Positions 13,301-21,798 of a stretch of DNA of 28,230 nucleotides are shown in pieces; position 1 is the first letter of the stretch, and each line of letters starts with the position of its first letter. Under the pieces are notes generated by a model. That model had not been told where the DNA came from and searched no databases. It worked only from the letters and a program-made list of their open reading frames with translations. Source of the stretch: a virus; the IMG/VR virus record IMGVR_UViG_3300020474_000080, positions 1-28,230 of that record. The stretch is one strand, 5' to 3'. The position numbers and the translations under genes were made by a program.

Positions 13301-13860
13301 TATTTGCAACAATTCCAGTTTTGAAGTCTGTTCATTCTGTTTGCTCCAGAAATAGTCAAACCACCTTCAGAATAAGTCTGTGTTTCTGGGAACATATCTG
13401 CACCAGAATTTGATGTGTATTCACTGAACAATGATGAATTGTTTTGCAAGTAATCAATCAATCTTTCTGAATAAAATTGTGCATTGCTTCTTTCAATGTC
13501 AACTAATCTTGCAACTTCATTTTGTGATAATGCAGTAATATTGTCAACATTTCTTGAACCAATTGTTCCATTCATTATTTTACCTTGCAAATATGGATAA
13601 AAGTGAACTAAAAACCATTTTAATGTAGTCATTCTTACATAGTCATTCAACAATGTATCATAATCACCAGTGATTGTTCCAGCAGTAATTTCAGATTTTA
13701 ATTTATTAAACAAGTCAGTTCCAAGTATCGGTTGAATCTGTGAATCTTGTGCTTGAATTATAGATGGCAACATGTCTTTTTCATCCACACTTCCATCAAT
13801 GTGTGAATATGCTTTTATATATGATGCATCAATGAAGATGACTTGTGCTGTTAGTCCCAT
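13300..13860 (-). CDS. Head-tail connector-like protein (186 aa)
   Basis: The protein begins MGLTAQVIFIDASYIKAYSH and contains IIQAQDSQIQPILGTDLFNK, LNDYVRMTTLKWFLVHFYPY and NEVARLVDIERSNAQFYSER. This helical arrangement resembles Bacteroidota phage connector-like proteins (DUF6712 type, as far as I recall) and functionally gp6/gp15 adaptors. It follows the portal by 6 bp, the usual adaptor position. It would form the ring below the portal to which the tail attaches. The identification is by pattern and position. Confidence 0.72.
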   Translation of the reverse strand: MGLTAQVIFIDASYIKAYSHIDGSVDEKDMLPSIIQAQDSQIQPILGTDLFNKLKSEITAGTITGDYDTLLNDYVRMTTLKWFLVHFYPYLQGKIMNGTIGSRNVDNITALSQNEVARLVDIERSNAQFYSERLIDYLQNNSSLFSEYTSNSGADMFPETQTYSEGGLTISGANRMNRLQNWNCCK

Positions 13861-13866
13861 ATTTTT

Positions 13867-15930
13867 TTAGTCTTTCATAAATGGTGGATTGACTTTTGCA
13901 TGTTTTGGCATGTCATAAGGTGCAATCGCTTCTGTTCCTTTTTGTCTGATAAATGGATTGTTTCCAACTCTTTTTTCATTGTCAAGACCTTTTGATGGCA
14001 TAAATGTTCCATCTACATTTCTTTTTCTGAAATATATTCTTCTGATCCAACCATGTCTGCAATAGCATCCACCTTTGTATTCAAATAGATCATATCTTGA
14101 TTGACCTTTCATTGCAAATTCACCATTGATTGAATCATCTGACATCTTTTGAATGTCTTCAAATGTCCATTCAAGACCTTGTTGTGACCAATTCATCATA
14201 ATGTCACAAAACTTTCTTGACTTGTTTCCAGGTTTGTTTGGAGTATTGTTTGTCTTTTGATATGAATATCTGACTTTATACATTCCAACATCATGTTGTG
14301 ATTTTCCATCTGGATCTGCCATTGATTTTCTTGGCATCTTATTTGCAAACTTGTGAAAGTTTTTTTGTGATGTGTCAATTGATTCTTCAATTAAAAGTTC
14401 CCATGCATCATCATCATTTTTTTCACCACACTTTTCAAGTCTTGACAAAAAGAATTCAGATTGTTCATCACTTAATTTTGGTCTGTCATCTTTTTTTTTT
14501 GATGACATTGCTTCAAGCAATTGTGAACCATCATCATTAAAAAAACCTTTTGCAACTTCTTCTGGTAATTGCAAGAACTGAACCAAGAAAACAACTGCTT
14601 GTTCTTTAGTCAAGACACCTTCTTGAACTTTTGCAACAATGTCAATTGCAGAACTAATCTGTGCGCCATTGTATGATGCATCAACTTTTTCAATTTCTTC
14701 TTCTTCTACTTTGTCAACCATTCCACCAACTTCATCAGATATTGTTGACTTCGCATCTGGAATTACTTCTGTTGCAACTTCTTCATTGATGACTTCTGCT
14801 TCAGTGTCTGCAAATTCTGTTTTGAATAAATCAAAAGGTTTGAAAAATAAGTCAAGTGTCATTCCACTTTCTGCAAGAATCATTTTAAGTGCATCAAGAA
14901 TTACATCTCTAAATGGTTCAATTACCGTTTGTTCAAACAATGCTGATGCTGTTTGTAATTCTTCAGCATTATTTCCAAGTCCACCTCCGTCAATGATTCC
15001 AAATAATCTTGGTGACACAACACGATTTGAAACCATTATTTTCTTTTGACATTCTTCTGACAAAAATTGAAATTGTTTGTCTGCATCACTTAATGGAACA
15101 GGTGTTATTTCTGGTGTTGTATCTCTACCATCTGAAAATGTACACAAAAATTTTCCACTATTTCTTGATCCAGCCAATTCAGCTTCAATTGTTCTTTTTA
15201 TTTCTTCACGCTTTTCCCTTGCTGGAATACCATTTGCAAAGTTAATAACAAATGATGGTGCAAGTCCATGTTCAATATTTGACAAATGAAACTGACTGAT
15301 GTTTGCTTCAAGTTCAGCATAGTTCCAAGAACCAATCCAATCTGGTTTTGGATAGTAATAAGATCCCACAGAATTCATTTTAACACACATCACTTGATTT
15401 GGATATATGTCTTTGTGCTTTGGGTTAAATGCTGGTAGTTCAGTGTATTTTGCCCGTCTTCCGTCTTCCCAATTGTATGAATGATAATATGTTGTGACTT
15501 CTCCTTCATCATTTGTGTGTCCTGCTCTCATAGTTTCAAATGGCAAGACTTCAATTTCTGTGATTGATTCTCTATCCAATGAATAAGAAACAGACAAATA
15601 AAAACCTCCATGAAGTTTTAAATCCATACACATTAATTGCACATCATTTTTTCCAATCTGTTGATTGATTAGTTTTTGAAGTGATGTCCATTCTTCTATG
15701 TTATTTGATTTGTCATCTGCATCAAGTCCACCACCATAGATCCAAGCAGATATTGAATTGACAAGTGCATTAAGTGTTGATGAATTTTTATACAGCATAT
15801 TTGTATGCTGTGGGAACAGATTGTCATGACCATAATATATATAGTCAAAACCTTTTTTTACTACTTCTGAAGAATCTGTCATATCATAAGAAGATCCCAT
15901 TGCAGAAAATAAAAATTCGTTTTTATCCAT
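13867..15930 (-). CDS. Portal protein with an additional C-terminal domain
   Basis: Residues about 25-375 resemble portal proteins: an initial region (FDYIYYGHDNLFPQ, NALVNSISAWIYGGG), a stem/wing (GGFYLSVSYSLDRESITEIE), a helical segment (AREKREEIKRTIEAELAG) and IMVSNRVVSPRLFGIIDGGG with an ordered GLGNNAEEL. An acidic linker (about 375-420) and a helical part with LTKEQAVVFLVQFLQL follow. The final ~140 residues (about 545-632) contain RYSYQKT, SRKFCDIMM, WTFEDIQKM and FEYKGGCYCRHGWIRRIYF, a conserved C/H pattern reminiscent of MuF-like minor head domains. It overlaps the 172-aa gene by 8 bp. At 687 aa it is longer than usual for this group. Confidence 0.9.
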   Translation of the reverse strand: MDKNEFLFSAMGSSYDMTDSSEVVKKGFDYIYYGHDNLFPQHTNMLYKNSSTLNALVNSISAWIYGGGLDADDKSNNIEEWTSLQKLINQQIGKNDVQLMCMDLKLHGGFYLSVSYSLDRESITEIEVLPFETMRAGHTNDEGEVTTYYHSYNWEDGRRAKYTELPAFNPKHKDIYPNQVMCVKMNSVGSYYYPKPDWIGSWNYAELEANISQFHLSNIEHGLAPSFVINFANGIPAREKREEIKRTIEAELAGSRNSGKFLCTFSDGRDTTPEITPVPLSDADKQFQFLSEECQKKIMVSNRVVSPRLFGIIDGGGLGNNAEELQTASALFEQTVIEPFRDVILDALKMILAESGMTLDLFFKPFDLFKTEFADTEAEVINEEVATEVIPDAKSTISDEVGGMVDKVEEEEIEKVDASYNGAQISSAIDIVAKVQEGVLTKEQAVVFLVQFLQLPEEVAKGFFNDDGSQLLEAMSSKKKDDRPKLSDEQSEFFLSRLEKCGEKNDDDAWELLIEESIDTSQKNFHKFANKMPRKSMADPDGKSQHDVGMYKVRYSYQKTNNTPNKPGNKSRKFCDIMMNWSQQGLEWTFEDIQKMSDDSINGEFAMKGQSRYDLFEYKGGCYCRHGWIRRIYFRKRNVDGTFMPSKGLDNEKRVGNNPFIRQKGTEAIAPYDMPKHAKVNPPFMKD

Positions 15931-16441
15931 TGTATGATATTGTTGCTGGTATTGTCAATTCTTCAACACCATTAATTGAATTCTGATAATGATTGTTTAC
16001 ATAATTATCATTGTGTACAAGTGCCATTCCAGAATATACCATTGCCACAATTGCATTGCTGTTTTTTGATGATGCTCCTGATATACCCCAATAGACTTCA
16101 AAATTATACAAGCCATCTTCAAGTTCAATGTGATTATCAACAGGTTGTCCAGATTGTAATTTTGCACCATCACAAAATATAAAAAATTGTTTTGTTCTTG
16201 GAAAACTACTTGTCTGAACTATATTTTCACCAAGAATTTCAAAGTGTTCTTCTTGTGTATTCTGATTTATAAAGTTGATATAATAAGCATTGTTGTTTAA
16301 ACTTTGATTGATGCCAGATGTTCTTAAATATTGAGTATTTGAAGACCAATTTGGTGCATTTATAGTTGATCCAAATTGATTCATGTACACATTTATTGAA
16401 AATGTATTTTGATAACCTTTAGAACTTCTTAAAAACAACAT
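15923..16441 (-). CDS. Putative structural protein (172 aa)
   Basis: The start is MLFLRSSKGYQNTFSINVYM. The protein is beta-rich with many N/S residues, a segment LEDGLYNFEVYWGISGASSK and IVAMVYSGMALVHNDNYVNN near the end. This resembles small virion proteins next to portal genes in related phages, but I cannot name a family. It lies between a 61-aa gene and the portal and may be a head fibre, decoration or neck component. Confidence 0.62.
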   Translation of the reverse strand: MLFLRSSKGYQNTFSINVYMNQFGSTINAPNWSSNTQYLRTSGINQSLNNNAYYINFINQNTQEEHFEILGENIVQTSSFPRTKQFFIFCDGAKLQSGQPVDNHIELEDGLYNFEVYWGISGASSKNSNAIVAMVYSGMALVHNDNYVNNHYQNSINGVEELTIPATISYNG

Positions 16442-16442
16442 A

Positions 16443-16628
16443 TTATTCTACTTCATCAGATTCAACTTCTTTTTTCTTTGGTGCTTTCTTTGGCTTTTTT
16501 TCTTCAAGATAATGTGGATATTCATTTTTCAACATCTCCATTGTTCTTTCATCAACAACTTCTGACAAATGAATGGCTCGTTTTCCTTTGTATATAAAAT
16601 GACCAATAAATTCTTTCTTAATTTTCAT
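16443..16628 (-). CDS. Hypothetical small protein (61 aa)
   Basis: It begins MKIKKEFIGHFIYKGKRAIH, continues with SEVVDERTMEMLKNEYPHYL, and has a lysine-rich then acidic tail (KKPKKAPKKKEVESDEVE). The first half looks like a compact beta/helix domain and the tail is disordered. It is the first gene after the terminator at 16640-16672, one base before the 172-aa gene, and may be a small head or neck protein. Confidence 0.68.
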   Translation of the reverse strand: MKIKKEFIGHFIYKGKRAIHLSEVVDERTMEMLKNEYPHYLEEKKPKKAPKKKEVESDEVE

Positions 16629-16639
16629 ACTATAAAGAT

Positions 16640-16672
16640 AAAAAAAAGGTGATGGATAATTCCACCACCTTT
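16640..16672 (-). terminator. Rho-independent terminator after the tail tube gene
   Basis: On the minus strand an 11-bp stem (16672-16662 pairing with 16655-16645; one G-T wobble) encloses a 6-base loop and runs into eight T residues (16647-16640). It is strong in form and sits 22 bp after the tail tube stop, separating it from the 61-aa gene and portal. Confidence 0.9.
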
Positions 16673-16694
16673 AATTAATTAATCAACTAAACAA

Positions 16695-17300
16695 CTATGC
16701 TTGACACTCCTGGTAATTTATTGCTCCAATTTCAAGTTGAGAACTTGTCCAACCTTTGAATGGTGAAGTTGTGCTTAAATTGTAAGCTGGTTTTAATTCT
16801 GTTCCACTAAAGTTTAGAACATAACCAACATAATCTGTGTACGCTACATCACCACCATGAGCATAAGTACCACCAGAACATTCAATTCCATTTTCAACAC
16901 CACAAAGATAATAAACTCCATTGTTGTCTAAAACAATAGCATACATTAATGATTCAACAAGTTGTTGCATCTTTGCCCAAGATTGTTCAGAATCACCAAC
17001 CATGTGCAATTCTAAATCTTGTTGATATGCAACTGACCCCCCAGAACCAGTCACAATTGTTTGGTTAAAAGAAGAAAGTTGTCTATCTAATTCAAATTGG
17101 AAAAAATATACATCACCGTCATTATCTGGAGTATGTATGTCTGTAACAACACCAGCATCACTTACGGTTACACTTGTAATTTTTTGACTTGGATTGGATA
17201 AAGAATCATCTCCATCAAAAGTTGCGAAATACACTTTTTTGATACCACCTACTTGTGAGCAACAAAATCTATTTCTACCAACTGAAACTGAACATGCCAT
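16695..17300 (-). CDS. Major tail tube protein candidate
   Basis: The 201-aa protein is beta-rich: MACSVSVGRNRFCCSQVGGI, VYFATFDGDD, VYFFQFELDRQLSSFNQTIV, then YQQDLELHMVGDSEQSWAK and a strand-rich end (GYVLNFSGTELKPAYNLS). The size, the F-x-F-E-L-D-R pattern and the location downstream of the capsid gene fit a siphovirus tail tube subunit that polymerises around the tape measure. Terminator-like hairpins on both sides suggest an insulated, possibly highly expressed unit. A head decoration protein is the main alternative. Confidence 0.72.
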   Translation of the reverse strand: MACSVSVGRNRFCCSQVGGIKKVYFATFDGDDSLSNPSQKITSVTVSDAGVVTDIHTPDNDGDVYFFQFELDRQLSSFNQTIVTGSGGSVAYQQDLELHMVGDSEQSWAKMQQLVESLMYAIVLDNNGVYYLCGVENGIECSGGTYAHGGDVAYTDYVGYVLNFSGTELKPAYNLSTTSPFKGWTSSQLEIGAINYQECQA

Positions 17301-17315
17301 AATTTATTTTATTTT

Positions 17316-17356
17316 AAAAAGTTAAAAAGTGAAAGATGACTTTGACATCATCTTTC
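17316..17356 (-). terminator. Terminator-like hairpin between capsid and tail tube genes
   Basis: On the minus strand a 9-bp perfect stem (17356-17348 with 17339-17331) with an 8-base loop is followed by two T-rich runs in the next 15 bases. It lies 9 bp after the capsid gene stop and before the tail tube start, so it may attenuate readthrough or stabilise the capsid mRNA 3' end. It is AT-rich, so weaker than the terminator at 16640. Confidence 0.7.
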
Positions 17357-17364
17357 AATTATAT

Positions 17365-18288
17365 TTACGCATCATTTTTGAACCAAACAACATCAGCCAC
17401 AACACCAATTGCTGTTCCAACTGCATAACGCATTGTGATTCTGTAATTGTCTGATCCATCAAGTGGAGTCATGTCAATTGCTTGTGCAAGTGAATCTGAA
17501 TCAGCAGTACCGATTCCAACAAATAAATTGTTTTTACTTGCCAAACATGCTTCACCTGATGCAATACCAGGAGCAGATACTAATTTGTATCCAACAAAGT
17601 TTGTTTGCCCACCATTAGCGGCAGCATTGTCATATCCATTTCCAGCTTGTCCAATTGCAAGATTGTATGCTGAAATTGTTGCTGGATTTACATATATGTT
17701 TGTATTCTCAAAATCACCAACAAGACCGGCTGGCATTGCTGAAATAATTTCTTGTAAACCTTCAATCACTTCTGCTTGATCAACAATTGACTTTGTTAAT
17801 TCAGTTGCGCCAGCTGTATTTCCTGAAGCTTTTTTGAAACCATCAAAGGCAGCATAACCAGATGTAGTTGCACCACCCATCCAAATATTGTGTTCAATGT
17901 CTGCTTGTACATATTTAGCAACATATAATAAGATTGCATCTGCATAGTCATCTGGAACACCAGAATTAATTGAATATGCATCACCTTGCCACCATGTGTT
18001 AAATTGTTTTTTACATAATTGAAGATTGACCATTAAGTCTGTAACGGTTAGTGTTGCTTCATCAAGTAATGATGTAGCTGTTTCATCAAAGTCACATGCA
18101 CCTGCTTTTATTAAAGCATCATCACCAGTTCCAAAAGACATTACAGGAATGTGTGCTTTGTATCTGATACCATCTAATAGTGTCACATTTCCACCGTGCA
18201 ATGTTGGTGCTGAAACAACTGCCGCATGTACATACGGAAGTGCTAATTCACCAGCATAACTTGTGTTTGTTAAAGTTGGATTTGCCAT
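17365..18288 (-). CDS. Major capsid protein (HK97-fold, inferred)
   Basis: The 307-aa protein is rich in A, G, T and D, with no extended low-complexity region. It contains ALPYVHAAVVSAPTLHGGNV near the start, then the helix-rich DYADAILLYVAKYVQADIEH (spine-helix-like) and NIYVNPATISAYNLAIGQ, with a C-terminal strand end (YRITMRYAVGTAIGVVADVV). It is preceded by XkdF-type protease and scaffold genes, the standard HK97-like capsid cassette. The protein starts with no long delta-domain, consistent with the separate scaffold. It should be the most abundant virion protein. Confidence 0.85.
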   Translation of the reverse strand: MANPTLTNTSYAGELALPYVHAAVVSAPTLHGGNVTLLDGIRYKAHIPVMSFGTGDDALIKAGACDFDETATSLLDEATLTVTDLMVNLQLCKKQFNTWWQGDAYSINSGVPDDYADAILLYVAKYVQADIEHNIWMGGATTSGYAAFDGFKKASGNTAGATELTKSIVDQAEVIEGLQEIISAMPAGLVGDFENTNIYVNPATISAYNLAIGQAGNGYDNAAANGGQTNFVGYKLVSAPGIASGEACLASKNNLFVGIGTADSDSLAQAIDMTPLDGSDNYRITMRYAVGTAIGVVADVVWFKNDA

Positions 18289-18291
18289 TTT

Positions 18292-18885
18292 TTATTTATT
18301 TTTTATTTTATTAAAGATTGCAAAAATTCTTTCATCTTGTGAAAGTTTCGTTTTCACTTCAGTCTTTGTTTCAGACTTTGGTGTGTTTTTAAAAGTTTTT
18401 GTTGCAGATAACTTCTTCACTTTTTCAAGTTCAGTGTTCTGTGCTTTTATTAAATCAGCAATCTTCAATTCAACTGCTTCAGTAATCATTTTACCAAGTT
18501 CAAATCCATCTTGTTTAGTCATGTAATTTGACAAATCAACTTCTGGTTTTTCTTCCTTGGTTTCTTCTTTAGTTTCATCAGCAGATAATTCTTCATCAAC
18601 TGATTCTTCTTTTGCTTTAGAAATTGCAACAATTTTTCCATCTTTAACATCCATATCAGTGCCATCTTCAGCTTGATATGATCCATCAGGAACTGCAATT
18701 CTTTGTTCATTGTCGCCCATAACAAAGACAGATGCACCTTCTTCAAAAGTGTCTGAATCAGTCATGACAATTGTACCATCAACCAACACTTTTTCAGCCA
18801 TCATTTTGACTTCTGTGTTGTTTTCTTCAGAAAGTTCTTCTTTGAATCCAAGAAGTTCTTTCAAGTCTTTGTAAATGTTTTCCAT
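18292..18885 (-). CDS. Capsid scaffolding protein
   Basis: The 197-aa protein lies between protease and capsid genes, 3 bp from the latter. An N-terminal helix (MENIYKDLKELLGFKEELSE) is followed by a small beta-rich domain (EKVLVDGTIVMTDSDTFEEG, then SYQAEDGTDMDVKDGKIVA), a highly acidic helical stretch of E/K repeats (about 100-125), and a C-terminal helix (MITEAVELKIADLIKAQNTE) ending in a basic tail. This mix of a coiled, acidic centre and basic end is typical of scaffolds that bind the capsid by their C-terminus. It is probably degraded by the adjacent protease. Confidence 0.78.
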   Translation of the reverse strand: MENIYKDLKELLGFKEELSEENNTEVKMMAEKVLVDGTIVMTDSDTFEEGASVFVMGDNEQRIAVPDGSYQAEDGTDMDVKDGKIVAISKAKEESVDEELSADETKEETKEEKPEVDLSNYMTKQDGFELGKMITEAVELKIADLIKAQNTELEKVKKLSATKTFKNTPKSETKTEVKTKLSQDERIFAIFNKIKNK

Positions 18886-18919
18886 GTTTTAGATTTAATT
18901 TCCAATAGTTTAAAGATAT

Positions 18920-19720
18920 TTATTGCTTTTTTTCTTTTCGCTTTTTAGATTTCTTTTTGTATGACTTTTTAAATACATCTTTTATTTTAGGAATTAACGA
19001 ATAAGATATTGTTCTGTTCTTAATGGCAGCACAAATTTTTTCAGCAGTTTCTTCATCACCATATTCACTTTTCATATCACTGATACATTGATCCCAAGGA
19101 TAGGATTCAAGATATGTTGTTTCTGCTTCTTCAATCATTTCTTTTATCAATTGAACTTTTGATTCTTCATCAGTTGATTGTGTTGACAATGTTTGCATCT
19201 TGTCAGTAAAAAACCCTTCAATGCTAAATCCAAGTACATCACCATTTTTTACTTTGTTCCAAATTTTATCATTCTCCACTTTCATGGTAACAAACCAAGT
19301 TCCAATTGGACAATGCTCAAAACCATATTTGACTGATTTGTCAATTGGTGATTCTTTTATCCAAGATTCAACAACACACAATCCATCAATATCTTTTTCA
19401 TGTTCAAGTGTTGTTGATTGCAAATGATTTCTTTTCATGTACAATTCAGATGCTTTTTTTATTGTGTCTTGACTGAACCAAACATAATAGTCAGATCCAT
19501 CTTCTGACATTCTAAAAATGTGCTTATTTGGAACAAGAGCAGGTGCAATCAATAGTCTTTTGTCCTCATCTACTTTTGCAAATTTTAACTGCTTTTGCTC
19601 TTTACTTAATGCAACCCAGTATTCATCAATTGCTGGATCTTCAACAAGACTAATTGCAAAGACTCCGTCTTGATCTTCTTTTTCTTCTTCTGAAATAATT
19701 AATTCAACGATTTTTGTCAT
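18920..19720 (-). CDS. XkdF-type prohead serine protease
   Basis: The 266-aa protein matches the XkdF family: GVFAISLVEDPAIDEYWVAL, ALVPNKHIFR, YYVWFSQDTIKKA, the catalytic-His segment QSTTLEHEKDIDGLCVVESW (H107) and DVLGFSIEGFFTD with the candidate nucleophile Ser166. It would cut scaffold and itself during capsid maturation. A C-terminal module has YPWDQCISDMKSEYGDEETA followed by EKICAAIK, a C-x(n)-C pattern that recurs in other Bacteroidota phage head proteins as far as I recall. The terminus is strongly lysine-rich and may bind DNA or scaffold. Confidence 0.88.
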   Translation of the reverse strand: MTKIVELIISEEEKEDQDGVFAISLVEDPAIDEYWVALSKEQKQLKFAKVDEDKRLLIAPALVPNKHIFRMSEDGSDYYVWFSQDTIKKASELYMKRNHLQSTTLEHEKDIDGLCVVESWIKESPIDKSVKYGFEHCPIGTWFVTMKVENDKIWNKVKNGDVLGFSIEGFFTDKMQTLSTQSTDEESKVQLIKEMIEEAETTYLESYPWDQCISDMKSEYGDEETAEKICAAIKNRTISYSLIPKIKDVFKKSYKKKSKKRKEKKQ

Positions 19721-19732
19721 TTTGATTTTAAT

Positions 19733-21568
19733 TTAAAATTTAGATTGTTGTTCGATTTGTGTATTTATTTGTTGTGCATCTGTAACATTTTGTTCTATAA
19801 CATACGCTTGAACAGGTTGTTGTTCTTCTTGTCCAAAGTCTGCATTAAATTGATCAACAAGTGATGGTGTGTTATTTAGTTGTACAAGTGATTCATCTCT
19901 TGCCGCTTGTGCTGCCGCATCACTACCTCCACCACCAGAACCACCACCACCACCACCAGCAGATGGTGTCTTTCCTTTGCTTGAAAGCAAGTCTTTTGCT
20001 TTCTTAATATTTGCAACAATACGAATCATTCCTGATAGAAATTGAAGAACACCAGCACCACCAAATGATACTGCATTGGCTGGGTTTGCTTCTGAATTAG
20101 CAGTCAAACTCGCAACTGCTCTTGCTGTGTCAATTCCTATTTCTGTTAATGCAAATGCCTTGTAAGCATTTGTACCTTCAGCAAACAAAGATTTTGCAAG
20201 TGTAAATGATGCTTGTTCAATCTGTGCTTTCTGTTGTGCTTTTGCTTCATCAATTTTAAGTTGCTCATCAGCCAATTTTTTGTCTGCATCTAAATCTTCT
20301 TGTCTAAACTTATCTTTTAATGCTTGAAGATTCATTTGATATTGTTCAGTGATAAGATAGTCTTCTTCACCAGCCAATCTTGCAAGTTCTTGTTTTGCCG
20401 CATAATCTTGTGCAAGTGCTTCAAGTTCTTGTTCACGATCAGACATTGTTGCAAGTCTTAATTCTTCTTGTGCATCTTTCTTTTCTTGCATCAATGCAAC
20501 TTCATTTGTCAATTGTTCTGATCTTTGACCAGCGATTCTTTCTTCAATGTCTATCTGTTCAAGAAGTGCCTGTTGATATGCCGTTTGCAATTCAACAGAT
20601 TCTGCATTTGTGTCAAGTTCAAGTTTTGCAATTCTCACTGATTCATCTGCAATTGCTTGTTCTTTGGCAAGTTGTTCATCAAGTATTTTTCCAAGTTTGT
20701 CATTTGCTTCAATTCTTTCTTCAAATGTTTTTGTAATGTCATCACGAACTTGTCTTTGTTGTTCTGCTTCTAATTGACTTTGAAGTTGTTGTTTTGCTCT
20801 TATAACTTCAAGAAGTTCTTCATTCTTTTTTGCATCAGCAAGTGCTTTTCCAGTAGCAATTGCACCACTGACAGATATTTCTTCAATACCTTTTGAACCA
20901 ACATCAGCGGCAATTGTTACAGCACTTGAAATTTCTGTGATTGCTTCACCAATATTTTCACCTATATTTTTGACTGCATCAAGACCATCTGTTGCAACTT
21001 CTTTCAGTGCATCTTTTGTTTCTTGTATGTCAGCAGTTAATTGTGCAATTTTGCCTTCATCACCACCACCAAGAAAAGAATCTTCCCAAGCCAACATTGC
21101 TGACTGAATTCCAAGTTTAATTGCATAGAATGATAACTTTAATGGTGTGACTGCTACATCAAGCAAACTTCCCATCACTGCTTTAAGACCTTCAAAACCT
21201 TCTGATGATTTTGAAACTGCATCAAATACATCTGTGATGACTGATGATACTTGATTAAATATCACACCAGCAGTTTCAGTTGCAACAGATACTGCATCAA
21301 TTACACCTTGATTCTGCATCATGATGTCTTTTAAGAATGTGAACGCTTCAATGACAAGACCAATTCCAAGTGCCTTCATTGCAAGTCCCATTCCTTTAAA
21401 ACCTTTTCCGATTTTACCAAGAGCAGTTTCTGTTCCTTTGCCAGTCTTCTTTATATCTTCAAGACTTTCATTAGTTTCAGCAAGTGTGTCTTTAACTGAT
21501 TCCAAGTCTTTGGATATTTTGCTGACATTGGTTTTAAACTCTATGTCAACAACTATTTCTTCGGCCAT
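19733..21568 (-). CDS. Tape measure protein
   Basis: The 611-aa protein is helical, beginning MAEEIVVDIEFKTNVSKISK and containing GKGFKGMGLAMKALGIGLVI, hydrophobic segments (about 60-90, 110-160) and a long charged coiled coil (about 250-450, E/Q/A/K-rich heptads). A second hydrophobic part follows (SFTLAKSLFAEGTNAYKAF), then a glycine-rich stretch (AGGGGGGSGGGG, around 540) and a Q-rich tail. It sets tail length and guides tail assembly; at about 0.15 nm per residue it implies a tail near 90 nm (inference). It overlaps the 81-aa gene by 16 bp. Confidence 0.88.
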   Translation of the reverse strand: MAEEIVVDIEFKTNVSKISKDLESVKDTLAETNESLEDIKKTGKGTETALGKIGKGFKGMGLAMKALGIGLVIEAFTFLKDIMMQNQGVIDAVSVATETAGVIFNQVSSVITDVFDAVSKSSEGFEGLKAVMGSLLDVAVTPLKLSFYAIKLGIQSAMLAWEDSFLGGGDEGKIAQLTADIQETKDALKEVATDGLDAVKNIGENIGEAITEISSAVTIAADVGSKGIEEISVSGAIATGKALADAKKNEELLEVIRAKQQLQSQLEAEQQRQVRDDITKTFEERIEANDKLGKILDEQLAKEQAIADESVRIAKLELDTNAESVELQTAYQQALLEQIDIEERIAGQRSEQLTNEVALMQEKKDAQEELRLATMSDREQELEALAQDYAAKQELARLAGEEDYLITEQYQMNLQALKDKFRQEDLDADKKLADEQLKIDEAKAQQKAQIEQASFTLAKSLFAEGTNAYKAFALTEIGIDTARAVASLTANSEANPANAVSFGGAGVLQFLSGMIRIVANIKKAKDLLSSKGKTPSAGGGGGGSGGGGSDAAAQAARDESLVQLNNTPSLVDQFNADFGQEEQQPVQAYVIEQNVTDAQQINTQIEQQSKF

Positions 21569-21798
21569 TTGAATATGTTTTTGAATTCTTTCATTACTTT
21601 GTCATGATGATCTTTCTGTCTTTCATACCATGTCAAACATTTGTTGTTTTCATAGTTAGTAAATTCCATGTTTTTAAGTGTTTTTGCTACAAGCATACAA
21701 CCACCAGTCCAATATTTCGACATTGGTGAAAAGTCCAAAACTTTCATCTTTGGAAATTTAACTTCTTTTGTTGATGTTTTAATTTTTAAGTATTCCAT
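21553..21798 (-). CDS. Hypothetical small protein between tail-tip and tape measure (81 aa)
   Basis: It starts MEYLKIKTSTKEVKFPKMKV and contains SPMSKYWTGGCMLVAKTLKN, YENNKCLTWYERQKDHHD and a lysine-rich end. It overlaps the large tail gene by 13 bp and the tape measure by 16 bp, so translation is coupled to both. A tail-assembly cofactor is plausible from position; no family is recognised. Confidence 0.68.
   Translation of the reverse strand: MEYLKIKTSTKEVKFPKMKVLDFSPMSKYWTGGCMLVAKTLKNMEFTNYENNKCLTWYERQKDHHDKVMKEFKNIFKWPKK

Noticed and set aside
19919-19965. GC-rich repeat encoding a glycine run in the tape measure protein as a possible mobile or regulatory repeat
   Set aside because: It is a short in-frame glycine linker within a coding region, with no flanking repeats.
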